From Pholis gunnellus (lineage: Eukaryota; Chordata; Actinopteri; Perciformes; Pholidae), in the NCBI GenBank assembly GCA_910591455.2, contig OU342806.1:10057926-10121925 (forward strand): DNA of 64,000 bases. The letters run 5' to 3'. Below the pieces are notes generated by a model, which saw only the letters and a list, made by a program, of their open reading frames with translations, was not told the origin of the DNA and ran no database searches. A program made the translations under genes and the position numbers. Below are positions 38,773 through 52,289 of this stretch, in pieces. Position 1 is the first letter of the stretch; each line of letters begins with the position of its first letter.

Positions 38773-40033
38773 ATGGCTCTACGGACAGCGGCATCCTTTT
38801 ACCTGTGTTTCCTGCTGGTAAGTTGTGGTTTTAATAAATATAACCCTATAACAGATTTAATTCCAGAGAGGAAATGTGGATAAATAGCCGCAGAGGTTTA
38901 AAGTTAACCCGTTGACGGACTGGACAATGATGTGAAATAAGGACAGGGTGATACATTTTTCTTTTGACTGTATTTACAAAGATGCAGGAATACTGTGTAA
39001 ACTGAGTGTATGATGTTCACATTTTTCATTTACTGCTGGGGTACCCCGCTAGCTTTTGTTGTCTTGTCAGAAACACTTGTTGCTGCGGGCATGTGGTGGT
39101 GTGGCGTTTCTGTGTACTGCTGTGTTACTTACCAGCTTCTTGTGGGGCTGATTTCCTAGATTATAAAATATTCTGTGATCAATCATGAATGAAAGATAAT
39201 ACTGTGATGATTATTTCTTACATCTAGTTCCCATAGTGCTTTTGCTAGTGATGTTGATGTCAGCTGCTGTTTGATATTTGCTCTTTATCATTTTGGCTGA
39301 AAACCAACAGGGCTTAGCAGAGCTGAGCTGTGTATTTAATTCATTGACATGAGTCCTGACTCACTGATAAAACACTTTACACACATTAAGCTTTTCAAAT
39401 TTGTTTACGCACACAAAAACATGCCACTACATGAAAAAGAAAAAAATCCTTTCTATGCCTGCAGGGAGTACATTGCTGGCATGATCTGGACAACACCGAG
39501 TACGACTGTTGGCCGATCAACGGTCCAAATGATTTCAACATGATAAGCTGCGGTGGTAAGTTTTTAAGCATTTATATGTCTGTTTGTTTGAGTGGATCAT
39601 TGCAGTTGAAACAGCTGATCTGTATCTACTTTGGGTGGTTTACGTGTTAGCATTTACTGTAAAATCAGATGCCTTTCCTCTTGTGGCTGAGAAGGAAAGA
39701 GACAACATTTACAGCATTTGTCTAGAATTAATTACAGTGACTTAGTAGGTGGGGCTCAATAGAATTCTGTGCAAATACAGCACACGTATATGTACAGTGT
39801 TTGTTGAATACATAATGTTCAGGTGACTAGCGCGTGTGTTGTCACAGGTCTGGAGATGGCCTGGGTGCAGCGTCCTCCAGAGAAAGTAACCAACGGGGAA
39901 GAGTTCAATGTCTCGTACACGGTGACGGCCTCAGATTCCTTCTACGAGTACGCAGTCAAGAACAAGATTTTCCAGTTCAGGTGAGTGTGTTAGATAAACA
40001 CCTGGCATCCTAAACTTCTGCCATGCCCTGAAT

Positions 40034-40108
<75 letters not shown>

Positions 40109-43100
40109 GAACTGTTCTGTCATACTGATTCACCACAACACTAATACTAATAAACTTATCAAAAAAGGAAAGCGGACAATTGTTCAGATGATACAGATAA
40201 TGTATTACCTATTCCTGACTGTATCTGTGTAATTCAATGTGTTTTATGTTAAATTGAGGCTACTTTCATTTTCACGTTTAAAGGGATAACCCCAAAATCA
40301 AAAATACATATATTTCCTCTTACCTGTAGTGAGATTGCTATGGTGTTAGTTCCCTATTGGAGGTATCGGCCATCGGCCACAGGGATATCTGTAGACTCTC
40401 AAATATAATGGGACTACCGTATATAGGACACTCGGCTTGTGGTGTGTGCCAAAAGTATACATTTGAAAAACTCAACAGCATTTTCTTTTTCCAGAAATTA
40501 TGACCCTGTTAACCAAGATAATCCACACTTTGGATGTAGCAACTGTGGCTGAGACAAAGTAGTTCCTACATGAAACTGCTGTGTGTGGATTATCTTGAGT
40601 AACCGAATCATGATTTATGGAAAGAGACATTGCTGTTGAGCTTTTCCAATGTATTTCTTGGAGCACTATCTAGATTGATAAATAGCACTACAGGTAAGAG
40701 GAAAAATATGTATTTTTGATTTTGTGTTTTATGTTAGTTCATTTTAATGTTTACCATCTTATGTTCCCTTCTAGTAATGCGTCAGAGGCAAAGAGGTTCT
40801 GTCATGAACACGAGTGCCCGACAAACTGGAAAAACGCCAATGAAATGAACTGCTGCGTGTATCACGCCAACATCCACTCCTGTCCTCTCGGTCTTATGGT
40901 GGGTTATTTGAAGTGTGTCCTGTCGTACAACACTGGTTTCATCTTCACCATCCACACTGTCATCGCCTTCTCCTCCTCACATTGAGAAAACTACAGCAAG
41001 CAAACATGATCTGAACGTTGTGCCACAGCTGTCATTTTATGTTTAGTATTAAATTGACATGTATTTCTCAGGATTCTCAATTATATTGCATGACATCTAT
41101 CCTTTAGGATCTTCTAATTATGTAGTATGCTTTTTATTTTAAAAGAAATGTAGGTATCATATCGTGTTTGATGCTTCCTCTAGATTTTCTTTCGAGGCCC
41201 TGTGACTTCCAAATCTTGGTAAAACTGCAACTTTTGAATAAATTGAGATGTTAAAGATTTCCCAAACCTAAGACATATAGTTAGAATAAAATAAAAAAAA
41301 TACATAAAAGTAAAGTTTTGCAAAGTGTGTTTTAAAGGGTTTTAGGGCAGCAGAAACATATCAGCTCTTTTAGTGAGCACACAACTTGTTGAACCCAAGT
41401 AACCGTTATTCAAATATCAGTACTTACTAACGCATGAATGAACTGTCTATAAGACGAGTTTTGGAATAAATAACTGTTGTGTCGTCTCCTCGCAGAAAGA
41501 AGGGGGAATCTGTGGCCCGTGGATTCCTGACGATGGTAAAATTGTGACTCACACTGTCTCCAAGGCAGGAATGATGTCCCAGAAATACTGGAATTCAAAG
41601 GTGAGCCAACACAAACTAAAAGTATAGATGCATTTTTAACAATTGTTCAGAACATTTTGGAGAACATTTCAAGTATTTCTTACAGCCTCATATCCTGTTA
41701 ATACCTGCCCATATTTAATTATATATATTGGTTTTAACACACAAAGACGCAAATAAAAAAAGCATCCTTTACTTTTTACAATTCACAAACTGCTGTTTTT
41801 TACTGACTGTTACAGTTTTTCAACTTTAACTCTGTTGTCTGATGGATAATTCATCTTGCACCCAGGCAAAACATAAAAGACGTGTTTTGATCAAAGTGAC
41901 ACATCCTTTGTGAAGCCTGTTGTCTGTTATGTCACGATGCGACTTGGCTGCAGGTTGTAATTACTTGTCAGTAGGAAATTACAGGATTATAAAAAGCCAA
42001 ACAAATGACACAAAGTAAAGACAACCAAGTAAAAAACAACAGTGAAATGATGTATAATCTGACAGAATATTATTGTATACAGTCCTGAAAAGATGTATAA
42101 GGCAAACAATTCTTTGTACAGTTTACATATTCAACAACAGCTCTGATTGTTTGAATTCATTTTTATCTCACAGTATAGTGAATTTAAGTTTGACATTTCT
42201 TTTTGTGACAGTGTTTTCTGTACAGTTTTCAACTATAATAACAAAGTTTATATATACTGTTTAATAAACTGTTTTTCATGCATTTCATTTTATTTAATGA
42301 GGGACAATCAACCATCACCTTGTTGTTTCATTTGCTAAGAAAACAATAAATGTAAATGATAGTGTTGACTGAGACTTATTTCCGATATACAACCTAACTC
42401 ATGGTACAATTTGTATGGCGGTGTTTTCTCATATAGGTGGTGCTGATCCATGTGGGAGTCACCTCCGTCATTGCTCATATTAAAATGGGACACATGCACG
42501 CAGCACTGGAGTCCAAAGTGCTTGTTGTCAGTGCTCAAGGTCAGTCTGCTAAGTATCTATTTGTAGATATGCGGAATCCTACAGTATGTGCTGAATAATG
42601 CCTCTGCGGCTCAATCATGATCCAGTAAAACATTTGTGCAAAATTACAATCTCTGGGGTGTTGAGCAATACAAGTCAAAGGGAGTAAGAGCACGCATTTG
42701 TTTACACCCTGAACTTCCACATAAATATGAAGGAAAAAGGTCAACTTGTGTGTGGCGTTGCAGTAAGAATAGCCATCATTTCAAAACAACTGCTTCCCTT
42801 ACAATAATACACTTTTACACAAATACTTATTTGTCAATGTATCTGTATTCTTCCCGAAAACATAATGATCATCTGTGTGGATTACATTTTAATTCAGTCA
42901 GTGGCAAAAAGTAACTAATTTACCTAAGTAGGCGACTGTATTTAAGGACAATTTTGATGCACTTTCCATTTTCTGCTCCTTTATACTTCCACTATATTTT
43001 TTTGTTAAATTAAGTTACTACTTACTTTGCAAATTCAGACAAATGATAAATACAAAATGTAACAAATACATTATACTATGTTATTATAGGTTAAAACAAG

Positions 43101-43560
43101 ATAAAATATGACATAATTGATACAAGGAGGAAATAAAAAATGTACCAGCTGCAGCATTAAAGCGATCTACACATTAATGCATCAATAACTACAATCCAAT
43201 AGTATAATATACATTATTCTGCAAGATCCATTCTGCATTATGAGCACTTTTATGTTTGGTACTTTAAGTACATTTTGATGCTCATAACTTTGTACTTTTA
43301 CTTTAGTAGAATGTTCGTTTTTTAAACAATCTGAGTGCTTCCTCTGCCGCTAAAAGTGGATGGAAACCTCAAATATAAAATGTGTGATTGTGTTTCAGTG
43401 TGTGGGGATGACGAATGCGAGCTGGAGGAGAACTGTCTGAACTGTCCTGCAGACTGTGGCATCTGCCCGATGTCCATCACTATCAAAGTGGCCATTGGGC
43501 TTCCAGTTTCTCTCTTCAGCAGCGGCTTCATCCTAACCATAGTGGTCTGTCGGTGCAACA

Positions 43561-43620
<60 letters not shown>

Positions 43621-46600
43621 CACACATGAGATGTTTCATGCGCTGATGTTTATCTTAATGTCCTCCCTGCAGTGGCTCCAGTACCAGAAACAGAGAATGC
43701 TTTGGGATGAAAGCTGGATCATCAACTACAAGAACATAATATTTGGTAAAAAGTCTCACACTGAAGTTGTTAAAAGATACTGTTTACATATATATGAAAC
43801 TTTGCTTGCAAGCTTTAGACTTTCACTTTCATTTAAGACTTGTTTCAATAATATGTTCGATATATCTGTGATGTCTGCTGTTTTTGTGGGATTTTCAATT
43901 TCAAATAAAATGTTAATGTAAGTAAGAATGGGTCAGGCCTGGAGGTTATTTTACCCTCCAATAAAGCATTTCTATTCATAAAAAAAAGAGTTTTACTACT
44001 GACCCTGATTCTGAGTATCTAACTGTCTGGTGTGTGCAGGTAAAGTGTGCTGCATGGGCCTCTGCAGCACCATCAGTCTGCAGCGAGTCAAAAGTATGTC
44101 TACCATCAGTCAAACAACTGATGTGACCGTGTTCACCAGAATCGACACTTCCTTCATCCAGCCAGGCATCTAGTGAGAAACAATATTATTTTAGTCAGAA
44201 ACATTCAACTAACAGAAGTTGAATGTTCAAGCATGTTTTTTAGACACACTGTCTCACTCTTTTACTCTTTTTCTGTACGGCTCAATAAAACACGGACTAT
44301 ACCATATGGATCAGCACTGTACAGTTAGGAGCTGTGTCTAATGTGTGATAAGATAAGACTCTATTGATCCCAGAGGGGACGTTCACATGTTACAGCAGCA
44401 CAGAAACACTCTGAGAGGGAATTATGCAAATATTTGTGAAAAAGAAGTAGTAGCCAAGAAATAGTGCAACTCAACCATGATGTGTGAACTATATGGTATA
44501 AATTCATTGGTTTAGGTAAAAGTAATGTACAATAACTACATGTACAATATACATAATAATGTGATACAATTACATAATGTTATATTTACAGTATGTGCAC
44601 TATATGTAATATGCACATACAACAATTATAATAATACACTACTGTTAATTATATATACTAGAAATCAAAGAAAATAATACAATAATATAAAGGCACAATA
44701 GTGTTAGTGTTGTCATGTGTCAGCTATATAATTAATACAATGTACGTAAAGTTAAACAGTAATATAGATATTGTACTAATTTCATCATCTCATTCAATGA
44801 TTGTCAGTTCACTTTAATGAATCCATTCAAAGAAATAAAATCCATTTAGTTCATTAAAGTCCATTAGATGACTTTAATCTGTTGTTGACAACGTGCCAAC
44901 TTTTATGACTGGTTCCTCTGCACGTCTCAAATGTATGAATTTCTAGTTGACTTGATGGTCTTCTTGCAGTGATGGGAGGACGGTGGCAGTGAAACACATC
45001 CAGAATAAACATTTCACCCTCTCTAAAACCATCAGGAAGGAGGTGAAAGAAGTTAGGTGAGGAAAAAAAAACATTTTACTGACAGAAATAATAATAAACT
45101 CTTGTCTCCCAAACTCCATTAGCTTTATGTAATTGTTCGTATTGGCTAGGCAACTGGATCACCCCAATCTATGCAAGTTCATTGGTGGTTCCATCGAGGT
45201 CCCCTACATCAGCATCATCACAGAGCACTGCCCAAAAGGAAGCCTGTCGGATGTCCTGCTGAATGTGGACATCCCCATCAACTGGGGCTTCAGGTGAGAA
45301 AATATCACACACGGCTTCATTTTTATACGTTTACCATTTAGCAGTATAGCAGTGGCGAAACATAACAAAGTACACTTGCTTTACGAGTACTGTACTCAAG
45401 TACAAACTTTCTACTCCACCAGATTTCAGTCATTAAATCAACATTTCACACCACAGTTTAACAATCAAATAAAGGAAGACTTAAATATAATTTCCCCAAT
45501 AGACCACAATGTAAAAATAAACAGCAACATCTGGACTGCTCCTTTCCCCATGCAGACTTTCCTTTGCTACTGACATCACTCGCGGGATGTCGTACCTTCA
45601 CCAGCACAGGATGTTTCATGGTAGACTTCACTCCAGAAACTGTGTTATTGATGACCGCTGGGTGTGCAAAATCTCAGGTAACAAAAATAAAGACACAACT
45701 TCAGTCTACAGCATCAAAGCACATTGGTCTTTGTTATATTCCTGTTTTCAGTAATCACACATCTGTGATATATCACCCAACATACACAGATTAAATAACA
45801 CTATGAAACAAAACACCTCCTTATCATTGCACCACTCAGCCATGTCCGACACCAGCAGCACTGTCATTATCTAGGCAAAGTGAAAAACAACATCCTGCTT
45901 CACTGTACTCTATATTTTTCTGTATTTGGGGTCAGATTTTGGGCTCACAGCCTACAGAAGGGAGGACTTGGAGGTCGTCAGTAATGTCTTCAATTGTGGG
46001 GATGTGAATCGTATAAACTGTGCACCAGAGGTCCTGCTGGGAAACAGCTCCAATATGACGCCAGCAGCAGATGTCTACAGGTGTGTTTGAGTGTCAAAGT
46101 ATAAGCAGTTCATTGTAGTTAAAGCAGTTCATTTTGGATCACACATGAAAATTTGATACAGTTTAATCAAAGATGGGGACATTGAGTTATGTAGGACAGG
46201 CAACCATCTTCATCTATGCATGACAATTATTGAATCTTTGCACTGGAAAATACACGGAAAATAATATTCATTAAATCGTTTCTCTACTTTTCCCTCGTCT
46301 TCTCAGCTACTCCATGATTCTGGTTGAGATTGCAACTCGCACCGACGTCATTTCAGTGAGCATGATGGCTTTCTGTGTAGATTACAACCTTTAGCTTCCT
46401 TTTGATCTTAGTTTTGTAACCAGCAGACTTCTCTAACAGGACCAGGCTGAGGGAGTGAGGATCGATATCATGTGGCGCCCCCCTCTGCCTGAAGTCAAAG
46501 CAGGGAAGGCAGATACTGACTGTCCCAGTCAAGGAGATTACTGTGAGGTCTGTCTCATGTGCAGACTGAAAATAGAATAATGTCATATATGTACTGATGC

Positions 46601-49600
46601 TCTTGTTGAGCTCTCTCTCGAATAACTAGAAAAACGTGGTAACGTTCTATTGATATTATATGTCATACACATATGACTGTTTGAACATATTGGACAATGA
46701 GGTGTTGCTCTCTTCTCTTGAACACCTGAACAGCTTATTAAGAAGTGCTGGTGTCATAACGCCACAATGAGGCCCACGTTTGAGCAGGTCAAGAAGATGC
46801 TCGACAAAATGAACCCACACAAAGTCAGCCCTGTGGACATGATGATGAACCTGGTAATAACCCACTGAAATATGGTAAAATAAATTAGAATAGCGTGTAA
46901 AGATACATAGAATGCATATATTAAACAAACAGTAATACTTCAAAGACAAATGCTATGAAAAAAACGGAAATTCCATTTGTGCCATCTGGATTGTTTTGAA
47001 TTTCAGATATACATTTTGATTTATTGCAGATGGAGAATTACAGCAAACATCTGGAGGCCATAGTCGCTGAGAGAACACAGGACCTTCTTCAAGAGAAACA
47101 GAAGACAGATCAGCTGTTGTACAGTAAGTCAGAATAACAGTGTGGAGTGATTGGAAAGGGTTGCAAGGCTCCAATGATTGATCCCAAAAAGAATCATGCT
47201 GTTGATCAAGTGTAGCTTTAAAGAATTTGTTTTGGATGACATTGCAGAGATAACACTATGCAGTACAAGCAGGACTAGATGTGTATTTCATTATATAAAG
47301 GGTGATGAACAGTTAACTGTGAAATGTGCACATATACATTCATTATCTCCAACATATGCATGCCGAAATGCAACATATAAAACGTCCCCTAAAGCAGAGT
47401 TGTTACTGTTTAGTTGATGTCAGTTATTCATTCAAATGAGTTACTGACATGACGCAGTCAAATGAGCTCACTGCCATCTAGTGGTGCAGAAGCAGCACCT
47501 TCATCATACCCATTGTCCAAAAGACTATATATTGGGGCATGTTCTTTTTAAGTGGTGAAATTCCTGTGCAGGTATGTTACCAAAACCGGTGGCTGATGAC
47601 CTTCGTCAGGGTCGAACAACAGAGGCTCAGAGCTTCTCCAACGCCACCGTCTACTTCAGGTTTGTGTTGGGTTCGTTACATTTACTTTTATTCTTTTATG
47701 GACATTTGTCAAGTTGCAGATTCTCTGGAGTGTAACTTAAATATGTTCAATTGACAGGGATGTATTTAGATTGATTTGATCTTCTACATTGCTATGTACT
47801 TTTTCATATACATGCAAATTGTTTGGTTGTATACATGTATAAGATGACTAACATTGTTTTACTCCCCTGTGACAGCGATATTGTGGGCTTTACTCAGCTG
47901 TCTGGTGCCAGCACTCCCTACCAGGTAGTGGACTTCCTCAATCAGCTCTACACCAGCTTCGATGACATTATAGACATTTACGACGTTTACAAAGTGGAGA
48001 CAATCGGTGACGCTTGTAAGTACAGACAACAAACTGATTTTGAACTACTAACAAAAAGTGATAAATCATTTTGATAAAGAACTACCATCAATATACACTG
48101 TATATTTATATTATAATTGATCACAGCTTGAAAATAAGGACAAACATTTGTTGAGAGGCAGATACACAACTAAAATGGATGATTTCAAAGACAAAAACAA
48201 CAACTGATCTCACGTCTACAGAGTGCCTGAATGTGTGTTTTGATATTTTATCATTAATGCAGCTCTCTCTTCCTTTTTCTGTATTGTTTCTTGACATGGA
48301 ATACTGGCTTATCTTCCAGACATGGTGGTCTCAGGGGTCCCTCAAGAAAATGGCATCAATCATGCTGGGGAGATAGCCAGCATGGCTCTTGATCTGGTCA
48401 GTGTCTGCCACACTTTCAAGATCCCTCATAAACCCAACACACAGCTGAAGATACGCGCTGGCATCCACTCAGGTACTGTGGACATCTCACCTGTATCCAG
48501 CATCAGTTTATTCAACCTGTGCTTTGCTTTTCCCAGAGGTTGAGATATCAGATTGTTTTCTCAGGACACATTCACAGTTTTACAACGGTCCAAGGTCAGG
48601 TTGCAGAATGTAAGAGTAATCTTAAACAACCTGTTTGCATATATGAGAAGCTAAATATTAATACAATTAAATGTAAATGCTGTTTAAATTGTTATACCAT
48701 TTTTTTTACCTACATTTTTTTCATTATTTCACAGCCAAAGCCAAATATATTCCATTCCATTCAATAAGGCTTTACACATCTGGTCATAATAAAAAGGATA
48801 ATGCAAAATGCATTACGTTTGCAATACTGACCCATACACCCTCTGAAGTATGACAACATAAATTATAGCTATTGTAAGATAGATAAAGTAAGACATGACC
48901 TGCTTCAAAAAGAGAAAGGATTAGAGTATTATCACATATCTCATCACATGTGCAGCCACTGGCCTCAAGTCCGTACAAACCAATATAATACATGTCTGTA
49001 GATAGAATATATATATATATGTGTGAGTAAAAATAACTCTAAGATTTAAGGTATTCTCCTTTTAAATAATCTGACATGCATTATCAGGATTCAACAATGT
49101 CATACGTTCAATATTATCCACCCAAAGGCTTGCAGTTACCGTCACTGCTGTTTTTTTCCTGCCAGGACCTGTTGTGGCTGGTGTGGTTGGCACCAAAATG
49201 CCTCGCTACTGTCTGTTTGGGGACACTGTCAACACAGCGTCACGCATGGAATCAACAAGTGAAGGTAAGGATAAGATACACTGCTTTTGATCCAAATAAT
49301 GTCTCAAGATGACACAGTTTATCTCAGAGAAAAAAATATCTGTTGATTTCACTTTAAATTGTTACTTTATGTGCTGAACAACTGTGCTACATGACCTCTG
49401 CTCTCTTAATATTGTCCCACATTGATTCAAGAGTGTGTCTGCAGTGTTGTTGCAACTGACTTCAATAGCAGTTCAGGATTAGCTTTTGGCCGGTGACCTT
49501 TGGCCTGCTGCTATCATGCCAAACATGATTGTCTCTGTTAGCTCAGCAGCACGCTGGAGTTACAACATGCAGGTTGGACAATGTGATCTCCTGTACCTAA

Positions 49601-50418
49601 TCCTCTGCATTAAACTAGTGGAATAATGGATAAGTACCGAGTGACTGTGAAAAACAAAAGTCTTAACTTGATAATACGAGCTAAAAGTTAACCTGAAGAG
49701 CTTTATGAGGAAAATCTAACTTATCTCAATTGTGTAAGGTTTGTGCACACAGGACAGTATGCTCTTTGCCTTTCACAATTTGCAACAATGCGTTTAAGTC
49801 ACCATGTGAAAAACTATAAGTGTCATATATGATGGAAAATGTGCAAATTATGCCTGTGCAGTTTGTCTTCCATAATTACAGACATCCCTTCCAGATCTCA
49901 AAGTACTTTGGAGTTGTATGTATTATGTCTATGCCAGCAGAGCACTACATTTTTAGTACATATGACTTGCATATCCTAACATATGAGGTACATATACAAA
50001 GTGTACACTGTATTGTATTCGATCTGGATGAATATGACTATAACGATGACACAAAATATAATACTCTAGATCGATAACCATAAATTCCATATTTCACTTA
50101 CCACTTTACAACACATGCAGTTTACTAGATCAGTTTTATACTATATGGACTATATTAACTGCTGCAATTTGGTTTTAATTGTAATGTTTTCAATTGGCTG
50201 GAGAGCACAATTTTTGAAAAGAAACTGCAGAATAGCGTGATAAAAAACGTGCTCTACATTTTGCACATAATGATGCTCAAAGAAAAAAATAAACTGGTTA
50301 TTTATAATTATGTCCATAGCTCTAAAGATCCAGGTGAGTGGTGCCACAGCTGACCTGCTTCACATGCTAGGAGGTTACATTCTGACATGCAGAGGAACAC
50401 TTCCTGTGAAGGTAACAT

Positions 50419-50487
<69 letters not shown>

Positions 50488-51561
50488 TATATATGACCTG
50501 TGTTGAAGAATATTGAGATATTATGGCTGCTGCAGTGACAAACACAGAACCATCTGCACAGCATATTAAGCTTCCTATGCTTTTATTTGTATTAGGAAGG
50601 CAGACTGTAGTCATTGGACCTTTTATACTGTTAGGTATTTCTATTATTTTGTCTACTCCATTTATATAAATCAGGCTAGGCCTAATGACAGAAACACTTC
50701 TCTGTATAATGCAATACAGTTCAAAAGCATCGCAAACAGCAGTCTCCAAAGTGGCCATGAAGTTGAATCAACACCTTTCTAAAATAGTTTCAACAAAGAC
50801 TGAACATTGTAACCTTCATGAGACTAGGAGCTGTTGCAGCACTGCTGTATCAGAGTGCTGTAGTTTTAGCTATAGGTGCACATATCAAACTGGCTACTGA
50901 GTGTACACCCACAGCATCTCTCAAAATAAACCTCACATGATAAGCTTTGTTGCATATAATGCTATTTCTACCTTCTTTGTGCTGTGATGGAGGTAACTGT
51001 TTCTTTAAAAAAAAGCCCAATTGATGCAGTGATAAATATAATCACACACAAGATGGGGCACCACCTTTGAAAAAAGACAAGGGATTTATGAGGCTGAGAT
51101 TTCAAAAGATTACATGAAAGTTCCCTCCAAATGAAAAGAGAGGGTGTGTCTGGTATTTGCTTTGTTTTTCAAGGAACCATCATCCAGTTCTACTGGCTTC
51201 TATTCACATTGTAACCTAAGACCTCTTTTAGGGTGGTGCCAGTGTTATGATGGGGGAGGGGTTTACCTCTCAGTCCCAAAGGACTGGGCGGCCGACACTT
51301 GTGATGTCTTGCTAAGAGATGGCCTCAGCTGCTGCTCTCTGCCCCCCATCAAACCCTAATGGCTTTATTTAAAATTCAAAGGAACACATGCTTTGCAATA
51401 TGACTCTCTTCTCTTTCTCATTCACTCTCTCATTTTTCTTGACCTCACAGGGAAAGGGGGACATGACAACATGGTGGCTTGAAGCAAAGAGAGACGATTA
51501 TACAGACCCACTGCTCAGAACATCTGAATCTAGAGGAGACCTAGTGCCAGTTAGTGACTAG
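38773..51561 (+). CDS. Receptor guanylate cyclase with short Cys-rich ectodomain
   Basis: Coding exons: 38773-38817, 39465-39555, 39848-39980, 40775-40898, 41496-41600, 42437-42539, 43399-43544, 43673-43745, 44040-44172, 44970-45056, 45150-45293, 45556-45677, 45936-46080, 46307-46355, 46440-46547, 46734-46853, 47030-47123, 47572-47659, 47876-48015, 48320-48472, 49166-49264, 50320-50411, 51451-51561; all phases agree, 834 residues. Signal peptide about 1-18. The ectodomain to about 225 has N-glycosylation sites (NVS, NAS) and many cysteines, ending in a C-x4-C-x5-C-x2-C-x3-C-x2-C module. TM is about 226-249. The kinase-homology domain is about 318-560 (VAVK with K326; HGR at 416-418 in place of HRD; DFG at 436-438). 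A dimer helix follows at 577-620. The cyclase domain has metal Asp638 and Asp682, guanine-selecting Glu678 and Cys750, Asn757 and Arg761, so it should make cGMP. The ectodomain is half the usual size and shows no natriuretic-peptide-receptor fold. Ligand unknown. Confidence 0.93.
40033..40107. repeat. (CA)n microsatellite in cyclase intron 3
   Basis: An uninterrupted CA run of about 36 units starts about 50 bases after the exon ending at 39980. Confidence 0.97.
40293..40724. mobile_element. MITE with 39-bp inverted ends in cyclase intron 3
   Basis: The left arm (40293-40331, CAAAATCAAAAATACATATA...) and right arm (40686-40724) are near-perfect inverted copies. A second inner inverted pair (ACCAAGATAATCCACAC and GTGTGGATTATCTTGAGT) lies within. 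There is no coding. The right arm ends about 50 bp before exon 4 of the cyclase, so the element forms part of the intron next to the acceptor. Confidence 0.8.
43558..43618. repeat. (CA)n microsatellite next to a splice donor
   Basis: A CA run of about 29 units begins about 14 bases after the end of cyclase exon 7 (43544) and fills much of the 128-bp intron. Confidence 0.97.
44344..44790. repeat. Fish retroelement 3' end-like repeat
   Basis: The motif AAGATAAGACTCTATTGATC followed by CCAGAGGGGAC resembles the 3' tails of common fish LINE-type elements. The AT-rich remainder up to about 44790 may or may not belong to it. It sits in the cyclase intron before the kinase-homology exons. Confidence 0.5.
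50420..50487. repeat. (TG)n microsatellite next to a splice donor
   Basis: A TG run of about 33 units starts roughly 12 bases into the intron after cyclase exon 22 (ends 50411). Confidence 0.97.
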
Positions 51562-52289
51562 TTCAGAGCCTAAACTGTGACAATCACTGTATGAAAACTG
51601 GTCAGGCTTTGTGTTGTGCAATGTAATTGTATCCAGTGAAGTCTGTTTTGGTTAAATGTGCAGATACAATTATAGGATGAACTAATAGTTTATCATTAAT
51701 TTAAATAGTGCACTGTAAATCCAAAAGAATAGGCAGAGAGACATGCCAGAGTTATGGAAATGCTATTTTTTATCACACTTTATCCTTATAAATTGTCTCT
51801 CATATATAGCTTTATTTTTATTTTTGCAATTGTCATCACCTTTCTTTCTTCTGATTAACTTAAAGTAAAGGAGATATTCACTGCCTGAAGATTAAGAAAA
51901 ACCTTTCTTAAAATATATAAATAGCATTTCCATATTAGTCCATTTGAACATTTCAAACATTCTGACTAAGAACTGGTATCTGAACAGGCCTTTTGCACAG
52001 GGAAAGCACAGGTGTAATTAATAAACTTGATATTGGCTATTTTTTGTTTGTTTTTGATTATTAGGGCCCCAGTATTGTACATGATTGCTCACTCATGCTA
52101 CTTTTAAATTAGAACTCTGAGCCATTGCTAATGTTATAAGTCTACTTGTGCTTATTTTGCAATGAAAAGTTAAAATGTCTGTAGAGAGAAAAGGTTAATT
52201 ATCAGTAGCCTACTTTGGAATCAAACTCTTCCATTCAAGCTACTTGTGATTTCCAAATAAAGTTGTGTGCCTTGTTGATGCAGAATAAA
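51562..52289 (+). other. 3' UTR of the guanylate cyclase
   Basis: No gene follows directly. Two AATAAA hexamers lie at 52256-52261 and 52284-52289 and are plausible polyadenylation signals, about 700 bases after the stop. Confidence 0.5.

Noticed and set aside
40032..40232. Open frames made of His-Thr, Val-Cys or Ile-Tyr repeats (also 43322-43646, 50310-50758, 17308-17580)
   Set aside because: They are translations of CA, TG and TA microsatellites in introns and carry no other coding signal.
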